A program made the translations under genes and the position numbers. Below are positions 16,740-26,594 of a stretch of DNA of 64,000 nt, in pieces. The stretch is taken from assembly GCA_041392475.1 (NCBI GenBank), contig JAWKLZ010000001.1, positions 1,364,001 through 1,428,000 of the forward strand. The letters are read 5' to 3'. Position 1 is the first letter of the stretch, and each line of letters starts with the position of its first letter. A model generated the notes under the pieces. That model had not been told where the DNA came from. It was given only the letters and a program-made list of their open reading frames with translations, and searched no databases. This DNA is from Chitinophagales bacterium (GTDB taxonomy: Bacteria; Bacteroidota; Bacteroidia; Chitinophagales; UBA2359).

Positions 16740-19069
16740 TTACCTTGCAATGATTATTTTTTCTCTATGCAAAATTTTCTGATTGGAGCTAATGGTATAA
16801 ATATACAATCCATTGACTAAGGCATCCTCTGCAATTGTATAAGTTCCCTTATTCTCTATCTTTTCTTCTCTTACTTTTTTACCTGTGATGTTAAAAATAT
16901 GCAATACTGCAATTTCATTTGTAGGTAAATCATAGGAGATTCTTCCCCAACTTGTTATTGGATTAGAACTTATCGTTGCAATATTAGGAGTAGGGATTAT
17001 AGCTTTGTTTACACTTTGATTGTGGGGCAAAACTGATAAATCAGGTAGTTCTATAGGATAATAAGCCAACCCTGCTCTTCGCAGATGTTCTTGTGCATCC
17101 AATGCTGTATGGGTTTTGCTACCAGCAATTGTGGTTAAAGTACTGATTTCACTTTGGGTGAGACTGGAGAAATAATCTCTATTTGCTTGTTTTAAAGCTA
17201 CTAAAAGACTGTAATAGGCATTAAAATTTTGATCCTCCAAACTTTGAAGAGGCAACTCACTCAGAAGTTGATTTACTCCAATAAAGTCATTTTCACTTAA
17301 TTTAAAAGGAATCAGTTTTCGCTTAGTAGCTCTTGTAGAAACCGTTTCCAATAGACTAACTGCCGCTACCACATCACCTTGAAACATATATTCCCGAAAC
17401 CAAGCTGCTACGGCTCTATTTTTCTCACCTTCAGAAGGCAAATTGTTAATTTGAGAAACAGGTATCTTTGCATCAGTAGTAAAATCACAATAATCAGCCC
17501 TATCATTGCCAGGAAAAGCTCCACTGCAATCTACCAACTGAACAGGAGGACTTACAGTAATATTTCCTACAATATTGAAATCTCGGTATTCAAAAGTAGG
17601 AGTAGAAACTCCTGCATAAATATCTGTAGTACTTTGTGCATTAGGGGTAAAAATATTTTGAGTAGGAAAATCATTACATACTCCTTGCTCACTCAAAATA
17701 CCCACTGACCCCGCATTTTGCCACGGAACAACGCCAATGCCCACATCCAAATAATTGTCAAAATTATTACAAAACATTTGAACCCCTGTGTTATCGCCTC
17801 CTGTTACGACTCCAACATAACCATCTTGAAATATATTGCGTTTGATATGACTTTCCCATTCATCATTGTCCAAACTTAGTACAGCAGTATAAATATTGGA
17901 CGTTCGATTCTCATCTATAAGAAAATCACATCCCCTCAACAATATACCTATATTGGCACCAAAAATTAAATTTGTTGCTTCTATATAATTGTCAGAAACT
18001 TGTATATTCGTTTTTGTTGCTTGAACAGCAGCATCGCAATCAGAAAATTCATTATTATTTACATCAAACTTGATAAAAGAATAAGTACCTAAACCATAAA
18101 TAGATATTCCTCTATTACAATTAAAGAATGCATTAGTCTTACTTTCTTGATTAACATTCAAATGAGAATACCATCCATGTTTTAAATTATTGAATTCACA
18201 ATAATCAACTTTTACTTTTGAGGTTCCAACCATATTAAATGTAGAAATTCCCGCTTCCGTTCTGTATCCATCTAAGGGACATCTCAAATTACCAGAAGTA
18301 TTAAACGTAGCACTTTTTATCACACTCCAAGGACTATATGAAGCAAACATATCATTTGGCCCATTTGACTCACCTACAAAAGCTCCATAGAAACAATCTC
18401 TAAACACGGTATTGTTTCCTGTTACCTCTACAAAACCATTTGAGTTATCAAAAGAAGTCTGATAGACTTTATCTAACTGTAAATAACTAACTGAAGAAAT
18501 TGTACCATTTGCTATGTAATCTCCTAAATCGGTTATCGCAATACCATTCATATTGAATGAATCTATCTCTTTATTCGCTACTCCTACGACTGCATGTTCT
18601 ATTACAGAATCAATTATGTAAAGTTTACCTGTATTATTTATTGTTGGTTGTTGCCCACTACTTCCTACTCCATGAACCTGTATTCCTTGCCACATAGTAG
18701 TACAAATATCATCTCCAGTAAACGTAGAATTTCGAAGTGTCAATTTACCTCCTCGTTGTACAATTACTCGACCCTCTAAACCAAATTCAAAAGCCATGTT
18801 ATTAATTGTTAATTCAGCTCCGCCAAGGATGACTAAATCTCCATTGATTCTAATAGCGGTACTGTTTATAACTATTGGGTTTGAACTATGAGTCCAAGTA
18901 GCAACAGTAGAAGCCACTGTATAACCTTCGCTATTTACATGAAAGAAAGGAGCTACATTACATTTACAGAGTTGTGCCTGCCCAAACAAATTACCCCCCC
19001 TATAATACCTAAACCCATCACAAACAACAAATAATACAAACGAATCCACTTAAAATAAAAATTCATCAT
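16740..19069 (-). CDS. Parallel beta-helix T9SS protein, signal peptide out of frame at a G7 tract
   Basis: The open frame from a GTG at 19049 encodes about 769 residues without a proper signal peptide. In another frame, ATG 19069 starts MMNFYFKWIRLYYLLFVMGL, a textbook signal sequence, which reaches a run of seven G (18994-19000 on the plus strand as C). One extra G would join it to ...GNLFGQAQ and LCKCN, a normal signal cleavage. The mature part (residues 55-480) has short repeating strands (ITINNMAFEFG, NTVFRDCFYGAFVG, NAFFNCNRGISIYG) typical of right-handed beta-helix surface proteins. A helical region precedes the T9SS sorting domain (ISYDLPTNEIAVLHIFNITG, IYTISSNQKILHREKIIIAR). It is either a phase-variable gene or carries a sequencing error. 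Confidence 0.75.
18994..19000 (-). other. Homopolymer G7 tract at the signal-peptide junction
   Basis: Seven C on the plus strand read as seven G in the gene. Eight (or five) G would restore one frame from ATG 19069 through the sorting domain; seven leaves it off. Confidence 0.7.
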
Positions 19070-19281
19070 AACAAAAACGATTTTAGAAATTTAATAATAT
19101 ATGGTTTATAAGCAGCTTCAAGTTACTACAAAAAAAGAAGAACCACAATACTTAATTTTTAAACATCAAATAAATTGATTTCGTTTTTGTTACAAAAACG
19201 TAACAAAGCATTTTTGGCCATTTTAATACAAATAATTACAAAATAATTTTGTTGTAAATAATGACTGAAAAATGACTTTTT

Positions 19282-20166
19282 CTATGACTCCCCATCCAAA
19301 AACCCAACAATCTCATCCATTTTCCCCAAAACCAACACATTAGAAGGCAAGTCAAACGAAACATCCTGAATCCTTTGTCCAGAAATCAGGAGCTTGACAG
19401 GGTACAGTTTTTCGGCAAGTGAGCGAATGTATTCTTCCAACTCACTCGTAGCAGGGGCAGAGGTAAGAATGGTATAAACATAGTCGGGTTGGTAATGTTC
19501 CACAACACTCAAAACGTCCTGAACAGGCACACTTGCGCCCAAATAGGTCACTTTGTTATTTCTGGCTTTCAATAAATAACACAAAAACAACAAACTCAAC
19601 TCATGCAACTCACCATCGGGTAAATATAGTAAATATTTTTTGCTCGACAATTGAGGATTGTACACCTGACCATCAATCGCCACAATAATTTTCTGTCGAA
19701 TCAAATTACTGATAAAATGCTCTTGTGCAGGATTAATGTTACCTGTCATCCACATGATCCCGATTTTCTCCAAAAAAGGATAAATAACCTTCAACATCGT
19801 ATCCTCAAAACCATATTGCAGAATATTGGTCAACATTATCTTCTCAAATTTGGCTTCGTCAATTTCTATCATTGAGCCAATCAACTCATTGATTTGCAAT
19901 TCATATTTTGCTACCACACTACTCAAAGAATTGATTTTTCGGAGCATTTCTGGTGTATTCATCCGTGCAATCGTACCAATGCGAATTCCTTGCTTGTTCA
20001 ACAAAGCAATATTTAGAATCAGCTTCAAATCCTCATCTGTATAGTAGCGAATATTGGTATCTGTACGTTTCGGATCAACAACGTGATAGCGCTGTTCCCA
20101 AATCCTAATGGTATGTGCTTTCACTCCTGAAAGATGCTCTATTTCTTTGATCGAATAATTTGCCAT
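19282..20166 (-). CDS. MerR-family regulator with B12-binding domain (CarH/LitR-like)
   Basis: The start ATG 20166 gives ANYSIKEIEHLSGVKAHTIR, the MerR DNA-binding start; longer starts add unrelated sequence. Residues 1-70 are the winged helix (IWEQRYHVVDPKR, RYYTDEDLKLI). Residues about 80-165 are a four-helix cobalamin cap that contains W...EH in MWMTGNINPAQEH. Residues about 180-290 are a B12-binding Rossmann domain with LPDGELHELSLLF, which keeps the His that ligates cobalt in CarH, and then VTYLGASVPVQD. In CarH-type proteins, adenosylcobalamin makes a light-sensitive repressor. It is divergent from the giant T9SS gene at 20336, 169 bases away, so it may control that gene or itself. Confidence 0.88.
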   Translation of the reverse strand: MANYSIKEIEHLSGVKAHTIRIWEQRYHVVDPKRTDTNIRYYTDEDLKLILNIALLNKQGIRIGTIARMNTPEMLRKINSLSSVVAKYELQINELIGSMIEIDEAKFEKIMLTNILQYGFEDTMLKVIYPFLEKIGIMWMTGNINPAQEHFISNLIRQKIIVAIDGQVYNPQLSSKKYLLYLPDGELHELSLLFLCYLLKARNNKVTYLGASVPVQDVLSVVEHYQPDYVYTILTSAPATSELEEYIRSLAEKLYPVKLLISGQRIQDVSFDLPSNVLVLGKMDEIVGFLDGES

Positions 20167-20335
20167 GTAACGTTTCAGTTTACCAATATCAAATAATGAA
20201 TGATTTATTTCAGAACAAATACACAACATAGAAAAGTGGTGATTGTTGAAAATGGCAGCTTTTTTCATCAAAAATTTACGCTAAGGCAGCAAAATACCTA
20301 TATTGAAACGTCTATAGACTAAAATAAATCAACGT

Positions 20336-23300
20336 ATGCAATACATCTACTCCAAAACGCCATTACCATTACTTGCTTTATTCCTAATCGCTTTCTTGAC
20401 ATTCCTCCTCCCGTTGGTTCAAATTCAAGCCCAAATCAACATTCAAAGCATTGCAACCGACCTCAATGTTTGCGGTGAAGCCAATATTTTGCACATTTCC
20501 CTCACACCTACCCAAGACCTTACGCAAATCATTGACGTAAAAATAGAACTGTCAGAAGGCATTGAATACCTCGAAAATTCACTCACCATCTTAGAAATAC
20601 CTACAAACATTTCTTTGAATATCACCAACATTCCTCAGCCCTCTGAACTGCAATTGCAAATAGACCCAAATGGCGAAATATGGTTAAGTGGCGAAACCTT
20701 ATCCTTTGAAATGCAGCGAACCGCCAATTGCCTCGCCATAGATTTCGCACAAATGGGCGGCACTTTTGAAGACCACATTACCCTATCCCAAAACGGCACC
20801 AACATTGCAGCACAAGATGCCAACTACGGCATTCAATTTGCCAGTTTGAGCATTTTTCAACCCGACCCCGTTGTAGGCGATTCAGGACAGAAAATTTTTA
20901 GAAACATCACCATCAACAATGGCGGATTCGCTTGTACCGATGATGTCACCTATATCCTTGTCTTAGAGCAAGGTCTAAACGTAGAAGCCATCGCATTTGG
21001 TCTCTACAACATCCCACTAACCTTTTCGGGTGACACCGTTTTTGCCTCACTCAACGAAATTTTTACGAGCATCGGCAATGGCGACGAATGTTTTGACGAC
21101 GGCGAAAGCATTACCCTCCGAGAAGAACTGCGAACCTATACCTGCCAAACCTTATTGATTGAAACCCAACACAATGTTGTGTGGGGCTGCAATGCAAACG
21201 ACTGCAATCCCTTCTCTGGCACCACAGGCAATGTTGTGGTTCTAGGCGGTGCAGACGAACCCGCCATTCGAGTTGTTCCCCTTCAATACAGTTCTCCAGG
21301 CACTTGCACCAATGGACAAGGTGAATTCTTGGTCATCAACGAAGGCACACCCAACGAAAACGACCCAGGCTACATCATCAGCCTACTAGTCAATCTCGAA
21401 TGGGAATTCTCCAAACTCATTCCGCCCCCTTGCCCATTGAGAGCAGGCGTTTTGACCAACATCTTCCTCAACGACCAACCTTACACCAAAGGTAACTATC
21501 AATCAGGCAAATACGCCATCAACATTGCCGCCAACAAAGACACTACTTTTGGCTTGACAGATGCAGACGGTGATGGGTTTTACGACGATTTGTTGGCAGG
21601 TGACACCCTGCGTGTTCGCTACGAAATGGACTTTGAGTGCTTCGAGGACTGTTTTTGTGATGTAGGCATTTTGACCGATGCCTCCCACATTTTCTACAAC
21701 GACTTTTGTGGCGCAAGCCTCTACGAGCAAGCCGTAGAAAGCGGTTTTACCATAGAGCGTTCCTATCAAGCCCCACAAGCGAGTTTGTCCAACACCATCA
21801 AAGTAGGGCAAATAGGCACATTGAAGGTATGCAGCAACATTGAACAAAACCTCAATTGCCCCAGCGACCAAACCAAACTACTTGTTACGATTTCCGACAG
21901 TTTGGTCTTGTCGCCCAATCTACCCAACGCCTACCTCACCGATGGCACACCCTTGACCGCTACGGCTCAAAATGACAGCACCATTGAAGTAACAGGTATT
22001 GAAGGCATTAGCGTAAACTGCATCCTCCTCGACCTGCAATGGACAGGACAAAAAGACCCTAAAAACTACCAACTGAACTTTGAATTGTTGTATGAATGTG
22101 AAGAAGGATGTGACTGTTTTGAAGCCATAGATTGTGGCTCATTCTCCAAATCTCCCGATTTAGACCCACTACCCGACACTTGCGTAAATCTTTTGGAATC
22201 AAAGGCTTTCATGAAAAGACTGACTTTCGGTTGGAGCGATTTTGATCTGCAAGAAAAAGTCGATCCAAACCAAGATTCCCTCAACCTACAATTTGCATTG
22301 GCTTGTGACACCATTCGCTACCAATCACAAACCAGTGTTGCAGAATCTATTGAAGCCTTTGAAGACATTCGTTTGCGCTTGTATTACCCCCTAGCTAATG
22401 AAAATGGTGAGATATTGAATTGGCTTTCAGGAAGTCTTCGCTGGTACGATTCAGAGCAGCAAGCTTATTTTGATACGCCAATTTCCGATACATTAGCACT
22501 CAACGAAGTTGGACAAGGAGAATTGAAGGCGATTGATTTTGATATTGAAAGTTTATTTGAGCCATCCGAATTGAACAATGCCCATCTTTCACTTGGTGAT
22601 TCCCTTTTTGTTGAAGCATATTTTGTGGTGGTAGAAGAAGGACTGAGTACCGATGTCGTTCTCAATCCTACGGTTTCACTACAATATTATGCAGAAGACC
22701 TTGTAAGCCAAGAACCTATATTGCTGCACTGCACCGCTACTTCCAGCAATATTCAACTCTACCAAAACAAAACTGCCTTACCAGACACTACTTATGTCAT
22801 TTCTGTTTGCGAAGCACAAACCCTGAGTATGGAATGGGGATATGAGATTGATACGCTTGAAAATGGCCCTACTATCCGAGATTTTTTCTTCAATGAGATT
22901 CGGCCAGTTTTCCGATTTGATTCGGTGAGTTTTCGATTTCCTGCAACGCTTCAATACTTAGATGGTTCTGCAAGAATGAATTACCTACCAAACCCTGTAG
23001 GAGATTATTTACTACAAAATCCCAACATTGAAGCAAAAGGCGAACAACTGCAATACACCTTTGTCAATGATGGTAATTGGCCCATTGGCGACCGAACTTC
23101 CTTTCTGAAAGACTCGACTGCCACTACAATGGAGCGCATTGGAGGATATTTTCAGATGGACTTTTTGGCAGATTGCAGGGGCTACGACGAAATTGAAGCT
23201 ACTTTTTACATCGAAAACAATTACCACAGTACCGAACCCGATTGCAGAAATCATTTGGTTTTGCACCAAACCTATCCCGCCGAATACTTCAAACCGCAAA

Positions 23301-25750
23301 TTGGCGCGGGGCTGATTACTCCCAATATTGACGGGTTGGCAGGGCAAGTATCAGCTCAATTGGAGTTTTGCAACAATACAGGACAACTTGCCATGTCCAA
23401 CGCTTTTTTGCTGTTTGAAGCAGAAAACGAGGACATTAGCGTAATTGGCGCAAATATCGGCACTTTGACCACTTTGGACGATGGATTGCAATTGCTGCAA
23501 TTGGGTGACATTGCGGCCCTTCAATGTGTGGACATTGAGCTGCAATTGGCGTATAGCAACTGCGCCGAATCGAGTATATTGAAAGTATTTTACAGTTGGG
23601 ACTGTATGGGTTATCCCAACAACATAGACGAAATGCGCTGCGACAACGCCCTGCGCTCCATCACCATTCACCCCAAAGAAGCGGAAGTACAATTGGATGT
23701 AGAAACACCGATTGGAGCAGCTCAACTTTGTGATACAATGTTCTATGAATTTACTATCAACAGCGCACAACTCGCCAACATCACCTCGCCCGTTTTGGTT
23801 TTGGATTTGCCGCCTTTGCAGGGTTTGATGCTGACGGATTCGACCACGATTGAATATCCTTTAGGAACGCCTCCTCGTGCTTTCACGGCTGCCATTGAAG
23901 GCAATCAGTTGGTCATTGACTTGGGGCTTGCCGATGCCGAAAACGAACCGATTGGAGCGATTTCGACTTTGGGAATCAATGGTTTTGCCCTGAGCAGCAA
24001 TGCCAATGAGCGCAAAGCAAAGATTCGATTGGGCTTCACAACGGACTGCAATTTTGTGGCGGGTTCGAGTATTCGGGCGAGCGTTTTTGCGAATTTGCCT
24101 TGTGGTGCGCCTGCACTCGGTAATGGATTCAGCCAATTGTTACCGCCTATTTTGATTCAAGATGTGAGCAATTCCTATCAAACTGAACTCCAAATTGCGG
24201 CTTTGCCTTTGCAGTCTTGTGACAATACAACCACGATTGAAGTGAAAATAGCTTCTGCCAACAACCAACTTATCAACGAAAACGATGCCCACGTTTACCT
24301 CTTTTTGCCTGAAAACCTGCATTATGCCGACAACTCGCTGCAAATCGTGACGGGCAAGGTAGAAGTCCCCGAAGTGGTGGATATTGCAACGGGCGAACAG
24401 TTGGATTTTGCGATTCAATTCAATGACAATCCATTGGATTCCATCGTATTTCGTTTTGAAGTGCTTGCCGATGAAAACTTTGCTTGTTTGGGTGAAACGC
24501 TTGAAGTGATTGCCCAAACCATCGAACTGCAAAACGCCAATTGCAGCACCGACAACGAGGATTGTGCTTTGGCCATTCAAACAAATGAGGGCAGCGCCTT
24601 TTTTGAGATTCCTACAAACGGTGCAGCAATTTCTTTGGCTGCGGCTACTGCAACGGTGGATTGTGCAGCAAATGACAATGAATTTGAATTGTTTGTTTCG
24701 TTCCAAAATACTGGCAATCAAACGAGTGAAAGCACCTATTCCGTTGAAGTCTATTTGGACACCAACTTCAATGACCTATTGGATGAAGAAGATGTGTTTT
24801 TGGGCAGTATCTTGTACGATGCGCCGATTGCAGCAGGACAAACGGTAAGCGTGAGCGAAAATTTTGGCGTGGCAGAGGTTTTGGGTTTTCCGATTTTGGT
24901 GGCATTGGCGGCATCCGAAAACTGTGAAAGTTGCGAGGAAATGCCTTTGGTTATCGAAAATTTGACTCCTACCAACAATACGCTTTTGGTGAATGAGCAG
25001 TTGTTTTGCATTGAGGAGGAGGCATCTTACGAAATCGTTTTGAGCATCGAAGGAGGAACGCCTCCCTATACTCTTTCGGGGAGTGTCGAAGCAACGACTT
25101 CTTGGGCGATTTTCATTACCGACACTTTTGATATGGGTATGCCCTACTCTATCACGGTGACGGATGCAAAGGGCTGTTTTATGCAAATTGCAGGCATAGG
25201 AGATTGTGTGACTTTACCGATAGAACTAATTGCTTTTGAGGGAACTGTGCAGAAAAATGGCAACTTCCTTCAATGGTTCACCGCCTCCGAAACCAACAAC
25301 GATTTTTATACTTTGGAGCGTTCGGAGGACGGCAAAAATTTTGAAGGGATTGGCAAGATAAAAGGATTGGGTACAACTTCTTTCTCTCAGACTTACAGCT
25401 TTTTAGACCATTTTCCTCCAATCGGCACAACTTATTACCGCCTTTCTCAAACGGATTTGAACGCAACTACTCGCTATCTCGGAACGGTCAGCCTTCACCG
25501 TCAAAACCCTTCAAAACTTTACATCCAAAACATTTATCCTATTCCTACTTCGGATGTGTTATTCATCGAATTTGGCAATCCTTCCCTTCAAAATTTGGAA
25601 TTGGAGTTGGTGAATACTTTGGGGCAAGTGGTTCTGCGTCAAAACATTGAAGGGAGCGCAAATAGAGTGGAAGTGGATTGTAGTGGATTGCAGAAAGGTT
25701 TGTATTTGTTGAAGTTGGGGGATGTTTGGGAGAAGGTGGTGGTGCGGTAG
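20336..25750 (+). CDS. Giant T9SS surface protein with repeated beta-sandwich domains
   Basis: 1804 residues with signal peptide LLALFLIAFLTFLLPLVQIQ (cleavage at AQ). Most of it is a series of roughly 110-130-residue beta-sandwich units resembling DUF11/CARDB-type adhesin repeats, with many paired cysteines; one is explicit near residues 1440-1520 (FVSFQNTGNQTSESTYSVEV, LDTNFNDLLDEEDVF). An SprB-like unit (EIVLSIEGGTPPYTLSG) follows. Then comes LPIELIAFEGTVQKNGNFLQ, the usual pre-sorting fibronectin-like domain, and the T9SS sorting domain (IYPIPTSDVLFIEFGNPSL ... KVVVR). It is predicted to be a surface adhesin or gliding-related protein. The last 180 bases and the 300 bases after the stop are nearly identical to those of the gene at 26595. 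Confidence 0.85.
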   Translation: MQYIYSKTPLPLLALFLIAFLTFLLPLVQIQAQINIQSIATDLNVCGEANILHISLTPTQDLTQIIDVKIELSEGIEYLENSLTILEIPTNISLNITNIPQPSELQLQIDPNGEIWLSGETLSFEMQRTANCLAIDFAQMGGTFEDHITLSQNGTNIAAQDANYGIQFASLSIFQPDPVVGDSGQKIFRNITINNGGFACTDDVTYILVLEQGLNVEAIAFGLYNIPLTFSGDTVFASLNEIFTSIGNGDECFDDGESITLREELRTYTCQTLLIETQHNVVWGCNANDCNPFSGTTGNVVVLGGADEPAIRVVPLQYSSPGTCTNGQGEFLVINEGTPNENDPGYIISLLVNLEWEFSKLIPPPCPLRAGVLTNIFLNDQPYTKGNYQSGKYAINIAANKDTTFGLTDADGDGFYDDLLAGDTLRVRYEMDFECFEDCFCDVGILTDASHIFYNDFCGASLYEQAVESGFTIERSYQAPQASLSNTIKVGQIGTLKVCSNIEQNLNCPSDQTKLLVTISDSLVLSPNLPNAYLTDGTPLTATAQNDSTIEVTGIEGISVNCILLDLQWTGQKDPKNYQLNFELLYECEEGCDCFEAIDCGSFSKSPDLDPLPDTCVNLLESKAFMKRLTFGWSDFDLQEKVDPNQDSLNLQFALACDTIRYQSQTSVAESIEAFEDIRLRLYYPLANENGEILNWLSGSLRWYDSEQQAYFDTPISDTLALNEVGQGELKAIDFDIESLFEPSELNNAHLSLGDSLFVEAYFVVVEEGLSTDVVLNPTVSLQYYAEDLVSQEPILLHCTATSSNIQLYQNKTALPDTTYVISVCEAQTLSMEWGYEIDTLENGPTIRDFFFNEIRPVFRFDSVSFRFPATLQYLDGSARMNYLPNPVGDYLLQNPNIEAKGEQLQYTFVNDGNWPIGDRTSFLKDSTATTMERIGGYFQMDFLADCRGYDEIEATFYIENNYHSTEPDCRNHLVLHQTYPAEYFKPQIGAGLITPNIDGLAGQVSAQLEFCNNTGQLAMSNAFLLFEAENEDISVIGANIGTLTTLDDGLQLLQLGDIAALQCVDIELQLAYSNCAESSILKVFYSWDCMGYPNNIDEMRCDNALRSITIHPKEAEVQLDVETPIGAAQLCDTMFYEFTINSAQLANITSPVLVLDLPPLQGLMLTDSTTIEYPLGTPPRAFTAAIEGNQLVIDLGLADAENEPIGAISTLGINGFALSSNANERKAKIRLGFTTDCNFVAGSSIRASVFANLPCGAPALGNGFSQLLPPILIQDVSNSYQTELQIAALPLQSCDNTTTIEVKIASANNQLINENDAHVYLFLPENLHYADNSLQIVTGKVEVPEVVDIATGEQLDFAIQFNDNPLDSIVFRFEVLADENFACLGETLEVIAQTIELQNANCSTDNEDCALAIQTNEGSAFFEIPTNGAAISLAAATATVDCAANDNEFELFVSFQNTGNQTSESTYSVEVYLDTNFNDLLDEEDVFLGSILYDAPIAAGQTVSVSENFGVAEVLGFPILVALAASENCESCEEMPLVIENLTPTNNTLLVNEQLFCIEEEASYEIVLSIEGGTPPYTLSGSVEATTSWAIFITDTFDMGMPYSITVTDAKGCFMQIAGIGDCVTLPIELIAFEGTVQKNGNFLQWFTASETNNDFYTLERSEDGKNFEGIGKIKGLGTTSFSQTYSFLDHFPPIGTTYYRLSQTDLNATTRYLGTVSLHRQNPSKLYIQNIYPIPTSDVLFIEFGNPSLQNLELELVNTLGQVVLRQNIEGSANRVEVDCSGLQKGLYLLKLGDVWEKVVVR

Positions 25751-26055
25751 GAAGTAGTTTGCTAAATTGTATCAGATTTTCGCTGTTTTAGCAGCATTGC
25801 TGCGGCTCTATTTGTAGAAAAGGACTAAAAAAAATACCACATAAGGGGCATAGCCTCGACACCCTATAAAATCAGCTTCTTAGTTGTGTCGAAGCTACGC
25901 TCCTAATAGTTTATCATTTCATTTTTTTCTACAAATTGGGTCTTGGCTACGCCCTTCTTGGTTTTATAAAAATTTCCTTCAAAATGGATGCAGCTTACAA
26001 AAAGGTTTGTATTTGTTGAAGTTGGGGGATGTTTGGGAGAAGGTGGTGCGGTAGA
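25575..26055 (+). repeat. Long direct repeat, copy 1 (sorting domain end plus intergenic DNA)
   Basis: About 480 bases are nearly identical to 29251-29733. They cover the last 58 codons of the T9SS gene, the stop, and about 300 noncoding bases that contain a hairpin (GGGGCATAGCCTCGACACCC with GTGTCGAAGCTACGC). Inside each copy the terminal 50 bases of the gene recur about 300 bases downstream, as a second, orphan tail (here 26000-26054). Confidence 0.85.
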
Positions 26056-26060
26056 AAAGT

Positions 26061-26405
26061 TTACTCTACAGGAAACCCCATCAACTCCCGCTTATAAGGG
26101 GCTTTGAAGCCCAGAATCAAGTCTTCTTTGGCTATTCCTTTGTCCATCAATTGTTGTGCAATGATTAAATCCGTACCATCATATTGAAGCCAAACTTTGC
26201 CTTCATCGGTGACATCAATGTGCATAAAACAACCATAGGTACGTTTGGTTTCGCTTATCCAACCATTGAAGTACAATAGATAGTGGCCGTGTTCGTCGTC
26301 TGTAATGAATTGAGTTTTCAATACATCATCGGGTTTTGTTCCCAACTTGCCTACTTCAAAGGTGAGTTTTTTAACGATTTCTTTGTATTTTTTTACTTTA
26401 TCCAT
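26061..26405 (-). CDS. xisI: XisI-like protein
   Basis: 114 residues matching the XisI family (named after the fdxN element excision controlling factor of Anabaena): KVKKYKEIVKKLTFEVGKL at the start, DEHGHYLLYFNGWISETKRT in the middle, then GKVWLQYDGTDLIIAQQL and DLILGFKAPYKRELMGF. XisI is usually encoded directly after xisH. In cyanobacteria the pair affects excision of a developmental element, but most homologues occur far from any such element and their function is unknown. Here the full xisH is missing; only its first codons remain 1 base upstream. Confidence 0.88.
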   Translation of the reverse strand: MDKVKKYKEIVKKLTFEVGKLGTKPDDVLKTQFITDDEHGHYLLYFNGWISETKRTYGCFMHIDVTDEGKVWLQYDGTDLIIAQQLMDKGIAKEDLILGFKAPYKRELMGFPVE

Positions 26406-26406
26406 T

Positions 26407-26466
26407 CTACGATACTTTTTCTAAAGCAATGACTACAATCTTGAGGTATAAGTCTTTCGCAGCCAT
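26407..26466 (-). pseudogene. xisH remnant (N-terminal codons)
   Basis: The minus strand reads MAAKDLYLKIVVIALEKVS and then TAG, ending one base before the xisI start. XisH proteins begin MxAKDxYHxxVxxALxKDGW, so this is the family's N-terminus cut off after about 17 residues, with His replaced by Leu. The remaining roughly 120 codons are gone; the deletion must join the start to the xisI leader. Confidence 0.65.
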
Positions 26467-26594
26467 AAGTCGTTCTGTGAGTTTGTTGAAGTAACAAAAT
26501 TAGGTTCTACAAAACAAAAACAGTTTACCTTTTTCAAGTTTTGCGTTAACCATATAGAAACCTATTTCTTTCAATTATCGAAACCGTTTGTATT

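Noticed and set aside
24140..24721. Minus-strand 193-codon frame opposite the giant T9SS gene
   Set aside because: One of several antisense shadows in the same gene; no motif or start context.
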